DNA from: Apis mellifera
Taxonomy: Eukaryota > Arthropoda > Insecta > Hymenoptera > Apidae
Length of the DNA stretch: 64,000 nt
Assembly: GCF_003254395.2 (NCBI RefSeq)
Contig: NC_037646.1
Location: 4,728,381 to 4,792,380 of the forward strand
Reading direction: 5' to 3'
The first letter of the stretch is position 1. Every line of letters starts with the position of its first letter. Under the pieces are notes generated by a model that saw only the letters and a program-made list of their open reading frames with translations, was not told where the DNA came from and did no database searches. Positions 25,171 to 38,780 of the stretch are shown here, piece by piece. The position numbers and the translations under genes are program-made.

Positions 25171-27888
25171 GCCGAGGACTTCACGGTTGTATAGATAGGA
25201 TAGATAAGGGGATAGACAGTACGGATAGGGGATCCCTTTTGGCCTGTTCACGCGCGTGTATGCGCCATTATAGAGATTCCGAGAAACGATTCTTTCTCAT
25301 TCCTCATCTCGAGCGTGGACCGTTTTCTCGATTAAGCTTCCTTAAGATTCCTTCGAATGAAAATTTTTTCGATCGATTCTAGTATTGTAGATCGAAGATT
25401 GGATTACTGGATTTTCAAGGATTTTGTTAGGCCTGAAACATTTTTAATGTTTTTTCTTTAAAGTGTAATTTAAATAATTTTTTAAGTATATTTTACGTTA
25501 CTAACCTTTTCGCCTATTGATGAATCCTGATTGATTTTTGTGTAAATTCTTGTAAAACTTTGGATAAGTTGCTTTTAATTGTTGGAAATTGAGGAAAGGC
25601 TGTCATCTTGATAAAAATAACGTTGATCTAACTATTGTGATCAACGATATTTCATCTCTTCCGCCATAAATAATAAAGTCGTTTAAAATGAAGATTGCAG
25701 GGGTGAGAAACAGTCAGGTATAAAGATTGGCGTAGATAGTGTGTATTGCTGTAGCTTTCAAACCGGTTGTCTTATCGCAAATGGGACGATAATAAGATTT
25801 TCAATCTTAATATAATATTTCAAATGTGAAATATCCAAACATCGAAATTTGGAAAATATCAAAATAAACATAATTAATTGTATTTTACACTGTATTGTAT
25901 CCGACTCAATTTCTCGATAAAATCATTCACAGTGAAGTTGTATTCACACATAAAAATTCCACGTGTATTGCAACAAATGCAGATTTTCCAAATTGCAGCC
26001 ACGATTTTATTTTATGCGTGAATTTGAATTGCTTGGAAATTATCACTGACTTCGAATGCATACGCTTTTCCAAACACGTATTTACATACGTATATACCTA
26101 TCCTACGTGGGAAGCTTTTTAAATATAGAAAAAAATTTACAAAGTTCCTTTCGTTACATTCCTCTTAATTTTCAATTACAATTCTATCCAAATTCATTTA
26201 AACTTTTATTAAACTTTCAATTCGTTCAATCTTTCAAAAACTAAATAATCATCCCCTATGAAATTTAATTTCTATGAATAATCGTTGATTCTCATTCGCT
26301 CAATAGTTTGATCAAGTTGATAAATTTCATTTCTTTGTCACGATTCAACGATATATTAATATTGGCAATGGAAAATCCATCGATACTCGTCCCATCCTTC
26401 GTTTTGCAATGCACATTAGTTTCACTTTGTCGGGAAATTAGGCTACTGTGATTGAGTGATCTGAATCGATGCACAGCATTGTTCGCAGAATTCCATTGTA
26501 AGCATGGCGCGCAGACCGGTCATTAATATACAACACGCCACAAGGCGACATTCAACCCCTAAAATCAGGCGAACGATCTCTTGCTAGCAGGATATTGATT
26601 GATCCGTTGAAATAACTCTTCGTTGCCGGCCGCAATAATGCCGACTTAACAATCCGTATACCGATCCGAGATTTATGATTCGCTCGCCCTTGACGAATTT
26701 TCGCCACAGAAATTATGTCCCCTCTTCGCGGACATTCGTTCTCCATTAATTTGATTTCAATCTCTGATTCGATGCATCCGACTCGTTTGCCACTTTTATT
26801 AGATTTCGGATCGAATGTGTCCTTCTGAGAACTGATTTTTTTAATACGACGAAATTGGATAAGTTAAAGTGGGAAAGTAATTTTGTGAAAAAAAGAAATA
26901 AAATGAAATGAAAAAGATGAAGTAATTTAATCCTAAAATTAGGATCTTTTGACGAGAGATATTTTTTACAACTATATAATTAAAGTCCCAGTAAATTTTT
27001 CCGTGCACTTTGATGATTTATTTTAATTGCTTTTGAATTAAATTGGAAAAGATTTTTTTCATTTGGCCATATTTTTTACGATACTCTCGTGGAAGAGGAA
27101 ATAAAAAATTACGCGTAAATCGTAAATCAGTAATAACGTAAGAAACAACAACCAGTTAATTCCGTGATAGATTATTATGAAACTTTTTATTTAGATTTTT
27201 ATACGGCGGAATAATTATCCCATAGTTCCAATTAGTACATTAAATATCATTCACGGAGTTATGAGATGTATAAACGTTAAAATTACCAAGCGCGTTATAC
27301 CAGAATTAATTTTATTTTTAGGCGAACGAAGATGAATTTAATAGCCAGTATTATATATATATATATATAATAAAATAGATGCACGCTGAAAGTACATTTT
27401 CGAAAATTGTTAATTGAGATACATACGTTCACGCTTATTATCACGAATGTGTGGATTATCACGGCCGATTATCACCGAGGTTTGATTAAAATTTACAATT
27501 ACGATCCATTTTCTCGTTCTAAACACACGTTCACTGTATTATAGCGTGTATATATAGCCTTCCAATGTCTGGTAATTGTTATGAACGCGGATAATAAATT
27601 TGTTTGTTATCGATAACAAAATGAGAGAGAGAAAGAGAGAGAGAGAGACGATATAATGAAAGGAATTTTCATGTCCGTTGTTTTATCAAACTTGTTGACA
27701 GATGTTTTCGAATAATTACAGATAAAGGCAAAGGCAATTTTCTGCAAAAATTTACCCCTTCATCGCCAAAGTTTCGTATCATTTTTGCATCAATTATGTA
27801 TGTATTGTGCCGTGTTTAATTCAGCTTGTTGCTCGTTATATATGGCTAATTTAATGGATCAGCGTATATGTCGTATGGTATTAAAGCC

Positions 27889-27919
<31 letters not shown>

Positions 27920-27925
27920 TTTTTT
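27889..27925. repeat. Long T-run
   Basis: Eleven T, one C, then 25 T. On the minus strand this is a poly-A of about 37 bases with one interruption, which could be a retroposon tail. I cannot identify a body next to it. Confidence 0.9.
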
Positions 27926-28160
27926 AGCAATTTCATTTCTCGTTATTTTGCAGATCAAAGCGTGCACTTGCGTGAACGTATCAATATTTCTTTGACACGT
28001 TTCAATTTTCGTGACACGGTCACTTTTCGCCTCGTACAAAACGTAGAGTTAATCAGATTCTAGCTGCGACGTGATGGATTGTAATTAGCATATCATTAAA
28101 TTACCATTATATCGAAGATATGCTACACAATTGATATACAGATTCGAAAATTTATGAACG

Positions 28161-28264
28161 ATAGTGTACGTGTAATATTATTTAATAGTTGAGTCAATGA
28201 TTGATGACAGAGAGTTTAATGATATCAATCATTGATTTAACTACTGAATAATCACATACATTAT
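28161..28264 (+). other. Long imperfect hairpin (candidate structured RNA or foldback)
   Basis: Left arm 28161-28205 pairs with right arm 28224-28264 around an 18-base loop. TCAATGATTGAT in the left arm is exactly complementary to the start of the right arm. The pairing continues outward for about 40 bp with one 4-base bulge and two true mismatches. As RNA from the plus strand, most of the remaining differences are G-U pairs, whereas minus-strand RNA would have A-C mismatches there. Size and shape fit a pre-miRNA-like hairpin on the coding strand of the putative host intron, but a decayed foldback transposon fits too. I recognise no known miRNA. Confidence 0.5.
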
Positions 28265-31200
28265 GTATATGTAATATTCCTCTTGTATTACATTGTGAAT
28301 TCTTTGATGTGTATTTTTCATAACATATTTTGTTATAAACGAAATGTATATGTGTAATATACAAAAGTTACATAAAATTTAGAAACTTATTCAAAAATTG
28401 GTTATCTATATTTGTCAATCCTTCAAGAACAATCTAGTAAGAGGGATTAGAACGCGAATATCGCCCTAGATTATTACTAAGACGATGATTTCTGAAGTTG
28501 TGCCATACGTATCACAAGTACATGACTTCTGTAATCTTGGAACTTCCGAGTTTTTGAACTTCGAAATTCTGGAACTCGCCAGGATTTTCAACAAACTTTG
28601 GCCAGCAAAATTTCAAAACTTTGCGAAACCGATGTAAAAATCACGTGGTTAAAAATTATCTGTAAAACGAAATCGTACTTTAGAAAAATAAATTCGAGAC
28701 AAGGAAAATAATAATTTAATTTAACTTAACAAAGAAATAAAATTATAAATATTGATATTGATTTTATAAAAATCTAGATTCTAGATATTAATAATAATAA
28801 GTCGAAAGGGAAATTTCAGGAAAATAAAAATTATTATATATACAAAGAAATTTTGAACCAATATTTTTGGTATTTGCCACTAATCTAATTTTAAATTTTA
28901 ATAATTATTCGTAATTATGAATCAATATTTTAACCCAGACTTTATTAATTATTCTTTATTATGTATACATTTCTATCGCAAAAGAAACGACAGAAACGAT
29001 TCTCGTTTACTTAATTAATAACATTAATAAAAAATTACCTTTTTCATATTCTTCTCTCCTCATCTATAAGGATCTACAAATATAAATATTCTCTCGATAT
29101 TTCTTTATCACGGCTTACATATCCTTAAACGTCTGTAGCTAGTAAAAACTGAATAAAAGTGAATACGTTTTCTTCACGAGAGAGTGCTTTTTAATTTTCG
29201 CTCCCGTTACGGTAAATAAAAAGAAGCGGAGGCAAAGTAGGCTCGTTCGATCTAAAAAGGATCGATATCGAATATGAAACGGAACGTGGAGACGTACGTG
29301 CGTGTCAAAGATAAGTCCCTGGCAAAGAGTTGAACGTTTTCAACGATAAATCACACGATCGACATTTACCATTCCATATCACGGATATATATGTATGTAT
29401 ATATATATATTTTTTAGCTCGATTCGTGAAATAGACTACACATCAAACGTTTAAATGTTTACTGGGCAAATACAAAAGGGAAGGAGAAAAAGGTGTGTGC
29501 AGAACAGAGTGAAGTCAGAGTAATTTTACCCTCCCACGGTTTGATTTTGAACTCCGTTTGTTTTCTTGCATATCCAAATTTAGCCTTGTGGATTGGTTTC
29601 TGGAAATCGATATTCAAGTGTTATGTGGGGATTATATAATACATTTCTTTGTTGTTGAAGAGTAATAATAAGTTTGCCAGAGATTACTTTTTTCTTTCTT
29701 CTTATGCAAGATCTCTTCGTGCATTGATGGTTATATAAAGGAATCGATATGGAATATCATCATTGAGAGAAATATTCGTTAGAGTATAAAATGCTAAAAT
29801 TGTCGTGAATAATAATTGTTATTATTTTCTATATATATATTATTGCACTATTCAGTAGATTTAAAAATTTCATCTTTCTTGAACGAATAAACAAATTTTG
29901 TCATTTTTTCTTAAACGAATTTGAAATATAGTTTCTCCTTTAATGTAATTCCAATTAAATTTGGATCTATTAAATCTTTCATTTTATTTTTCCTCTGACA
30001 AATCTTCTTTTTATAATTACGTTTCCAATTAGATAATATATTACTTATTTCATCCTGATATCAAGATGGGAATTTCAGAATTAAATTTGAACGGCTATTG
30101 GATTTTAAATATTTAATTAAATCCAATTTATCGTAATCGACTTGAAGACGATAGTTCTGCAACAAGAAGGTGCCAAATAATTAAATTATTAATAAAATTC
30201 GTTATCGTTCAAAATTTGTAATAAATCATGAAATACCGTGACTGAATTTTTATTTTCAATGTCCCAATTCGATCAATTTACATCATTTATTCATTCTATT
30301 ATCAATTCTTCAAATATCAAAGGATGCATATCATGCATCGATCTTCCAAAAATTCATGCACTGTTAAATTCTTTCATAAACGCAAACCTCCTTCGAAATC
30401 CAGTCAGTGACATCCATTGCACAGCACATATATATGTATGCGTACACATTTGACTCGACTAAATTAGAGATTGTACAACACAGGGCAAATTTCATTTAAG
30501 CGGGATAGCAACGAAATTTTCGTCTATATCGCGAGCAGCACGAAACCATTCAACGAGGAGGCTTTCATTTTCACCCCCTCCCCTATCCTGTTCCGTGTTT
30601 ATCTAATTGTACACAGCTACCTCAGCGACTTCTGAGTTGCGTTAAACTTCTTCTGCTGGTAGTTGGCGTGCATAACGACCAAAAGCTGTCTGGAAACGTT
30701 CGTGTCGTGTAAGCAACGAATGCGAATTCTCTTCCCCGAGTTATGGCGTCCATCGTGTCTTTTAAGCTGCAAAACATATCGAAATATGCTCGTTCAAGGA
30801 ACGAATATGTACGTTAACTCGTGCATGTTTAATTCAGAAATTCTTTTCTCTATTTCGTTCACGAGTTACTCTTGATTTGTTTATATTTGTTAAAATTAAA
30901 TTAGAACAAACAGCATTGGATTAAATATCATTTTTGTATTGAGATTGGAATTATTTTCAGACTAACGATTGTTGTAAATTTTTCTAAAAAGAAAAAAAAA
31001 ATATCATCGATGCAAGAATTATTTTTATTTTTGAAACAGGTCTCGGTAATTTTCGAGTTGGAAATTGAAATTTCTGGATCGATACATACTCTCATTTAAA
31101 ATTAAAACCGTAGAATTCTTTTCTACCATTCTTCATAATTTATTCATTCAAACTTATAATTTCTAACTTTCAGTTTCAATTGGTTGACTTCGTCCAACTT

Positions 31201-34200
31201 CATTCATATAATCCTCCGAATGATAATATCCCAAATACTCGTCGTGAATTCTAATTTCGATCCTTCACAATAGATGCACAAAAATTCTTTTCCACAAAAA
31301 AATTCCAACTAATCCTCCTCTCTCGTCCTCCAATCCTCCAAACTCGTCCTAAAAAAAAAAAAAAACTTGAAAGAATCTAGAAAAGAAAAGGAAAAAAGGG
31401 GAGGGGAAAATCAAATTCAGAGAGAACCAATTACACGAAACACTCAGGTACACACTCTCCTCTCTCTCTCTCTCTCTTTCTCTGTGCGCAAGGGTGCATT
31501 AGCATAATCGGGGGGACGGGAAACGAGCATTATTACGCGAATACTCCTCTTTATTTCGGCTTGTACCGTGGACAAATGCGACTAACGTATCGAACTTCCG
31601 TCCCGGCTAATTTATGGCGTTGGGATTAGGGGAGTAGAATGGCGGAGGGTGGGGCGGAAAATGGCAATTCTGCAGTGCGGGTATAACTACCCTTGCCGCC
31701 CTTCTCCGTCGACCGAATCCTGGCCGAAACGGGTTCCGAGACGCTTAAGAGGCGGACGCCTCTCCTCTGACCACGGTGAAATATCACCGTTAAGAGAAAG
31801 AAACGACGCCTCTGTCCCCCCGCAGGGCTTGGCAAAAACAGGGGTAATAAAACTCGGCCCGATGTCCCTACAGGGGAAGGAGGGGGGATACGTTCGAACG
31901 ATTACCTTTTCCACCCATGCATGACTCCAAGTCTCGAGAGTGGGGGAGATGGTTCACCCCTTCCTTCGTTTAATGCTTTATTTTCAACGTGGATCACGTG
32001 GTGTGGCTGTTGCTTGCTAGGGAGGGGGTTATTTGAAGTAATGACGAGTTCTCGAAGCCGATTCTTTGCAAAGTTTATAGAGGGAAGGAGGGTTGGGATA
32101 GGTTAAAGATGGAGAAAACGTTCTTGTTGGTCGAGTATATATATATATAGTTCTGTTAAGAAATATTCGAGGAAATGGTGTCCCAGTTTTTCGAATGTTT
32201 TAAAAAACTTGTTCGTAGAAATCGAGAAATTTAAATTATATTGTTGAAACGCGAAGTTAGCGGAAGAAGGAGAATTGAAATTAAGGATGAGCCGCGGTGA
32301 GGAATTGATATATGTATATTAAGGGATCTTTTATTATTGCGATGTCCAAATTATTGTAAATATAAAATTTATACAATAATTTAAAAAGTTCTAGTTTAAA
32401 AGTAGATATTCGAATTATTTCAAAGTTTCTTCGTCAATTCAATTTCCAAAGAATAATTATTAATCTGTTTCTTCAATTCCTTGAATTCCTTTTCTTCATA
32501 AGAAAAGAAAGAATGCGAAAAATTGTAATGTAATTTTTAACGGTAAAATTCTAATGGAAAAAGGAAAAATATTATTTTTTCACGCTTCATGTTTCAATTG
32601 CTGATATTTTTCGCCCGTTCTCGTTCGTTATTTATAAATTTTGAAAAGTTCGCGTGTTCCATATTCGCGTTGTAAAAAATTTCACGCGAAAAAAAAAAAA
32701 AGAAAGAAAAGTAGAATTAAATAATGAAAAATTTCAAAGAGCGGAGACCACGCGCGCTCCACATCGAGGATAATTGTTAAGTCAGGATAAAAAACACCAC
32801 AATTACGGACAAAAGGAGAATCATTTGGCATAGATCGTACCGTATGATATTACATCGCGATATACACGAACCTTTAGCCATTTTCAACTATTGTATTTCA
32901 TCTACGGTTGTAACACCGACTTATTTCCACGCACATACACACACGATCACACAGAGGTGGTTATATATGGTTTGATGATTATGCGGTCGAAATTATTTAT
33001 TCTCACGATCAGTGTTATTCGCGTGCCATTGCATCACCACCTCTCCATTGTAATAGTGTACATAGAATACATAGCAATGCGGGATAGCACGGTATAATTT
33101 AGCTGTATATATTGAACATGTTTCTCGCGCTTTGTTAACCTCCGTTCGCGGCATGGGCTCCTGTTTCTTCACATTTTTTTCACTTGTTATATATTATCGA
33201 GCGAACGAAAAAGTTTTCGATGTCGACGATCTGATAATAAATATTCTTTTTTTATATACAACTTAATATAAACGTCGTTTTACACGTCTATTTCTCGACA
33301 TCGTGATAATTATTATTTTATACAATCTTTTCAAACCGAATTTATGAACAATTTTAATAATTATTATTTCGTTTAAAATTTATAAATATATATATATATA
33401 CAAGTCGAAAAATAAATTTATTCTGGAATTTATTTGTATAAAAATAAATACAGAAGAAATAAATACGAGAAAATATCGATCGAATTATTAGAGAAATTTG
33501 ATACCAACTGGAAATTGTGTTCCAGTTGTTAAATTAAAATCGTTGGTTGAATCAACATCTTAATGATCGATAAAATAAGGTAACGTAATACATTTTCTCA
33601 TCTTAAGCTTAACCAAGACAGGCCAATTATTTATTAATTCTGGGAAAAACGAGATTTCTTGTATCGATTTCAATTAACTCTTTCGACCTATGAAAGCCTA
33701 TACCCGTCAAGCAAAATCCATTCTCTTGATTTATGAACATTTCAGGTATTCGCATGCATCAAACAAAATTCCATTGTTGTAGTTTTATGTGTATGCTTAT
33801 GTGTATTCAACGCGGCCTATAATGATTTCCTTTCAGTAAAAATATGAGATTGCACTTTGAAAGGGTATTTTCGCGTTTATTTTTGTTCGAGATTTTTATA
33901 ACGGGAACCAGAAGTGTATGGAGCTCGTGAATATGCTTCATTGATTCGGCCTGTTAACGAGTTAACTCGTCATCCGGCTTGTCTATAGTTCGAATCTGAT
34001 TAATTGCTCGGCCGGTGACTCACTGCTTTTTAATACGTCACTACCTGCCATTAAATAATATATATACGCGCCCATTCAAAAGTTTCGTGACATTTATTTA
34101 CTCGAAAATTATAAAAAAAAAAAAAAGGAAAAATTGGATAAGCGATGATCATTATTAATCGATACACCGTACAATCAAAATATAAATGATATTTGATATT

Positions 34201-37200
34201 TTGAACGATAAAGAATGAAAACAACAAGGAAACACAAGGCGTGGAAATTTAATATTTTTACCATGAAACGCATGCAATATTAAAATTCGCGTATCGCGTA
34301 TTTTAAAGTTTGATTTTTTCGAAAAACATAGCTTGTTAAAAACGAGAAAGTTTTATTATTTTTTTTTTTTCTCGGTGCATTGTGCCGACTAAAATTCAAA
34401 ATTATTAATGACGCGTTAAAAAAAGAGTCAAAAAATTTCTTCCAACGCGCAAAATTATCTTTCATCATCAGTCACAAAGTATTCTTACGTCTTTAAAAAT
34501 TCTTTAAATTCTCTAATAAATATATGAATAATTTTTGATAGAAAGAGACTAAAGCTATGATATTTCGAAGAAAACTTTCTAAATTTCCGTCTTACTTAAA
34601 TACAATATCCTTAAACAATATTGTTTAAAATTTCAACGAGATTGTTAACCATGAACGTGTTAACCAACTGTGTTACGCTATAGAGTTTCAGAGTTTTCCA
34701 CAAACTGGCGATCTAACGTTATCGGCAAGATTCCCTTCGCGCCCCTTTAGAGCAATTTTCCAAGGCAAACTTGATACAAACTCCAAACGAGAATACTATC
34801 GCCACATTACAACAATTTTTAATTTTCCCTCGAAGGTAAAACTAAACCAAAACTGAACCAATTCTTTTTTCGTCCATACGTAACAAGTAATTAAAACATA
34901 CTACAATCACGATCTTTAATATCGAAATTTTCCTCTTTTTGTGCAAACCAAAAGTGTGACACTCAATATTCTTTCAATGTTTTACTTAATCAAATAATAA
35001 AATTACACTCCATTTAATAACTGCTTAAATACATAATTTGAATGTCACCAAGAGAATAGAATAGGATAATTTTTCATTTCCTTTAAAAATTCAAGATCAT
35101 TGATATTTTGCATTCTTGCTAAACTACCACTATCAAAACACATTCATAATATCTTCTAAACAACTATTGATTCCAAAAATGAAAATTAAACACGAGATTA
35201 ATCTCTTTATCAAAAGTTCCTTCCTTCAAAAAGAATTTTCCCTTCTCCCTCCTTAAATAAATTTAATTTTTGACCCGCAAAAAAATCGCTCCTATATTTA
35301 ATCGTAAATTACACGGATGATGATCGATGTGTCTATTGTTCGGAGCGGTGGAGAAAATTTCGATCGCCGCGTGAGTTACTCGAGGGGCGATCGTTGACCC
35401 AATGGATGAAGCGAGCCAGCTGCATGATAACCGATTAAAGAACGCCGCTACTCGCGTTCGCTGTACGAGATTCAAGGAGATTTCTTCGATTGCATCGGGG
35501 GACGATAATTGGAGATTGGCTCGCGACCCAGCCATCCTCCAGCATCGTTTGATGTGGCGGTGATGGCCCCAGGGCGCTTTCGTTTCTTCTGTTAGCCGAT
35601 CCGTAGACAATGGCGGGATGGGGGGGAGGGGAATTGATTTCACAATCGGTTTGGCCGCCCGATTTATCGTTGATCGAACGATTATTTTCGAATCGAAGAC
35701 GAGCGCTAAGGAATAAATGTAATGTTGTAGGTAAGGAATGGATCGAATGAGATTCTTAATGCAAAATTTGAAAAGAAAAATGTAAAAAAAAATGTGAAAG
35801 AGGCAAGCAAGTATTTGAAGAATGAGAGAAATCTTTATCTAAGTAACTTTATTTAATTAATACGTTCAATGGGATATTAAAAATCGATTCTTCGATGATA
35901 GATATTGATTTTCGATAAGTATGGGGGGAAAAAAAGATGAAAAAGAGAATTCCAGAGAAGAATTTGTTCAATATTTTTTTCTTCTTCTTTGACTAATTAA
36001 TTAGTATTAGAAGATTGATATAAATTTTCATTATTTACAATGTTGAACGTGCAAGAGTGAAATAATTAGATTCTAATTGAACGAAATTCATTTGAGAGGA
36101 TAACAAAGTACAATACTAAAGATTTAACTAACAAACCGCAATCGGTTTTAACAACTTTCACAGCTTTAACCGACTTGAACAACTTGTACGGATTGAAACA
36201 TAACCTCCAACAGACTTGCACGTATACCAAGAACTGACTAAAACAAACTTCAACTGACCACTGCGCTTTTCAATCTTATTGCATTGTTCATTCATTGTAT
36301 ATTTATTCGACCTCATCAGGAAATTCATTCTCTTCACTCGAATATTTGCAGATTTAATTGAAAATACATTCCTAAAATAATAAACAATTTACGCAGTCTA
36401 TTTTCCAATTTAGACTGCAGTTTATCATCCAGAATCACGCCTTACATTTCCGTCTTACTTTTATCCAAACATCCTATATATCCTGGAAAAATATGATTGA
36501 GAGTAAGTGACTCCATCAGGATGAGTCATAGTGCAAAGAGTGAGAATGACTAAGAGGGATGATTCGATGAAGGATGAGACTACTAAAACCTTCGCCCATC
36601 CTTCTTTCACTCACCATTTCAAATACTTGATCTAAATAATAATTCTCTTCCATACATCCGATTAAATATTCATCAACCTCTCATATACTCAAACATTCCT
36701 TGCTCTTGTTCCCATAATATAACTATCCAAGCAAATTTCATTTCCATCCCTCCACCTAAAAAGATACACGATTATTTATATAAACTTTCTCAAACACTCG
36801 TTCAACAATATCCTGTCTATAATTACCCAATTCCAATACAAACATCTTCATCCTCTTGAATACCAAAAGTATACAAGAACTTGACTCACTCTCCTTAATA
36901 ATTTACCCAATAGCGCCGTCAAAAAACCGGAGACCAGCGCGTCTCAATGTTAAAAACGGCGCCCCTGGAGATCTCGCCCACCACTAGCCTAATTCCCCTC
37001 GAAAACAACGGACATCCCTGCGCAAACAACGGAACATTAACCGCGCCGTGGATTTCCATCGCAAACGGGGGTCGGAGGGGAAGTAATCCGCAAAACGTTG
37101 ACCGGCTAATTGCGCAAAGAACGATGCGATCCAAGATACGTGGGCACGCGCAGCCACGAAAGGCACAAAATCCACGACACGACAATGCAACGAGCCCTGT

Positions 37201-38780
37201 CGTCGTTCAACCCGCTCTAAAACATCGCCACCGCACATATAAACCCTGTTATATCCGTCGCGGTGTGCCGAGAATCGGGGCAGCAAGGGGAGGGGGATGG
37301 TTCCCGGTGCCAGATTGCGCTAATTAATGCTAATTGCCCGAACTAATAAATAACTGCATGAATAAACATATTCGTTGCTCGAATGGTGGGGCTTGGAAGT
37401 TCGTTCGGAAGGGTGGAGATTTCGGGAGAGCGGGGGAGAAGGGGGTTGTTAAAGCACTCCGCACGCCACGAGATAGTTAAGTAATTAATTGTTGTTTTCG
37501 CGATACGATGTTTGTTATTTGGCAATTTTGGTTGTTGACGGATTTAAATAATTGATCGTAATACTTTTTCGACTCGTTAAAATTCTTTGTATTAACTTAG
37601 ATATTTTCTCCTGAATTTGATCACGCAGAAAACGTGTACACGATAAATTTTTGTTAAAATAATTTTCTTCATTTCAAATATTGTTTCTCGAATCTATGAA
37701 AGCTAGTGACACGCGTAAATCAATATATCTGTCTCGAAATACGAATCAATATCATGCATCTTGATGCATTTTTACACGAGATGCAACTTCTATCCGTGAA
37801 AATTTCGTTTGTGCAGGATACTTAATTTAAAAAAGACCGAGGAGGGCCGAACAGAGAGAGAGAGAGAAAGGGAGGGAGTGGGGAGGAGAAAATGGGCTAG
37901 GGGAACTGGCAACGAAACGTATGCGCCGTCAGGCGTGGAGGTGCAAGCACGCTACACAGTATACGCTGAAATATTCATCGATCTCGGTTGCGGCAATTAC
38001 GGTCCGCAAAACGAAGCCGTTCTCGTGTGTATCCCTGGCCACGCTGGAAATTTATCTGTACGAATGAACGCGCCATCCCTGCTCTGCGGCCATCGTTCGA
38101 CCTCGTTCCCGCGAGTACCGGGCCTGAAAAAAGAGCCGCGGAAGGTGTGCACACTCTCGTCCTCCTCTGTTTGTCTATGGAAAACAGGGGAATTCTCGAG
38201 GACGAAAGAATATTGCGGTGCCTCGTGCATTTGACAGGAAGTTTGGTGAGAGAGAGAGAGTGAGCGTGGTTAGAAGAGGTGGGGGATGATGAAATAATGA
38301 TGATAGTTATTGACATGGAAAATTGTCTGGGACGGAGTTCATTTAAGATGGGGAAATTAGAGGATGAAAACATGATTTAAAATTTATTGTTAACTGTAAT
38401 TTTAATATTGAAATTGGACGAGATTGTATATAGAGCATAGTTGGAGGTACTTTGTATATATGGGATTTCGTATTATTTTAATTGGTTGTTACCAAATTAT
38501 ATATTTTTTATATTGCGCGTGCTTCGAATATTTACACGTAAATGACATAAATACTGATGTTTAAAATGTAATGAACTCGTTAAATCTCGTTTGATTAATC
38601 AATGTAATTGAACCCGCATCGCTCCATTAAATAAAAATTCAATTTGCTGATGATTAAAGGACTATCGAATTAATTTAGAATCTTTAACGCATCATTGATA
38701 GTATCCTTGTAAACAGATATTGTTCCATGAATGAATATATTTATTCCATAATTTATCCTAAAACTCGAGTAAATTTTAGA
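28265..38780 (+). other. Putative intron, second part
   Basis: No exon, RNA gene or intact mobile element found. AT-rich DNA holds (AT)n tracts near 29,384-29,410, 32,136-32,149 and 33,386-33,400. CpG-rich patches lie at about 31,490-32,110, 35,320-35,720, 36,900-37,480 and 37,800-38,250. The 126-codon minus-strand frame at 35263-35643 and the paired frames at 36.9-37.3 kb coincide with these patches and show no domain. Confidence 0.5.
31490..32110. promoter_or_regulatory. CpG-rich intronic block
   Basis: GC-rich segment with G-runs such as GGGGGGACGGG at about 31,510 and an ACGGTGA-TCACCGT inverted pair at about 31,781-31,798. No frame is conserved or domain-bearing. A regulatory role is possible from composition alone. 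Confidence 0.2.

Larger units (their letters stand above)
21729..28160 (+). other. Putative first intron, proximal part
   Basis: No downstream exon is identified. AT-rich DNA alternates with CpG-rich patches at about 22,200-22,400, 23,600-24,060 and 24,550-25,320. Simple repeats include a (TTC)n tract at 23,891, (AT)n at 27,352-27,369, a (GA)n run at about 27,623-27,648 and a long T-run at 27,889. An 18-bp perfect palindrome, TTTGTTATCGATAACAAA, lies at 27603-27620. Confidence 0.5.

Noticed and set aside
27603..27620. 18-bp palindrome TTTGTTATCGATAACAAA
   Set aside because: Perfect but short and AT-rich; self-complementary words of this size are expected a few times in a window of this composition, so it is listed only in passing.
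35263..35643. 126-codon minus-strand frame
   Set aside because: It lies over a CpG-rich patch where stops are rare; no motif, signal sequence or splice structure supports it.
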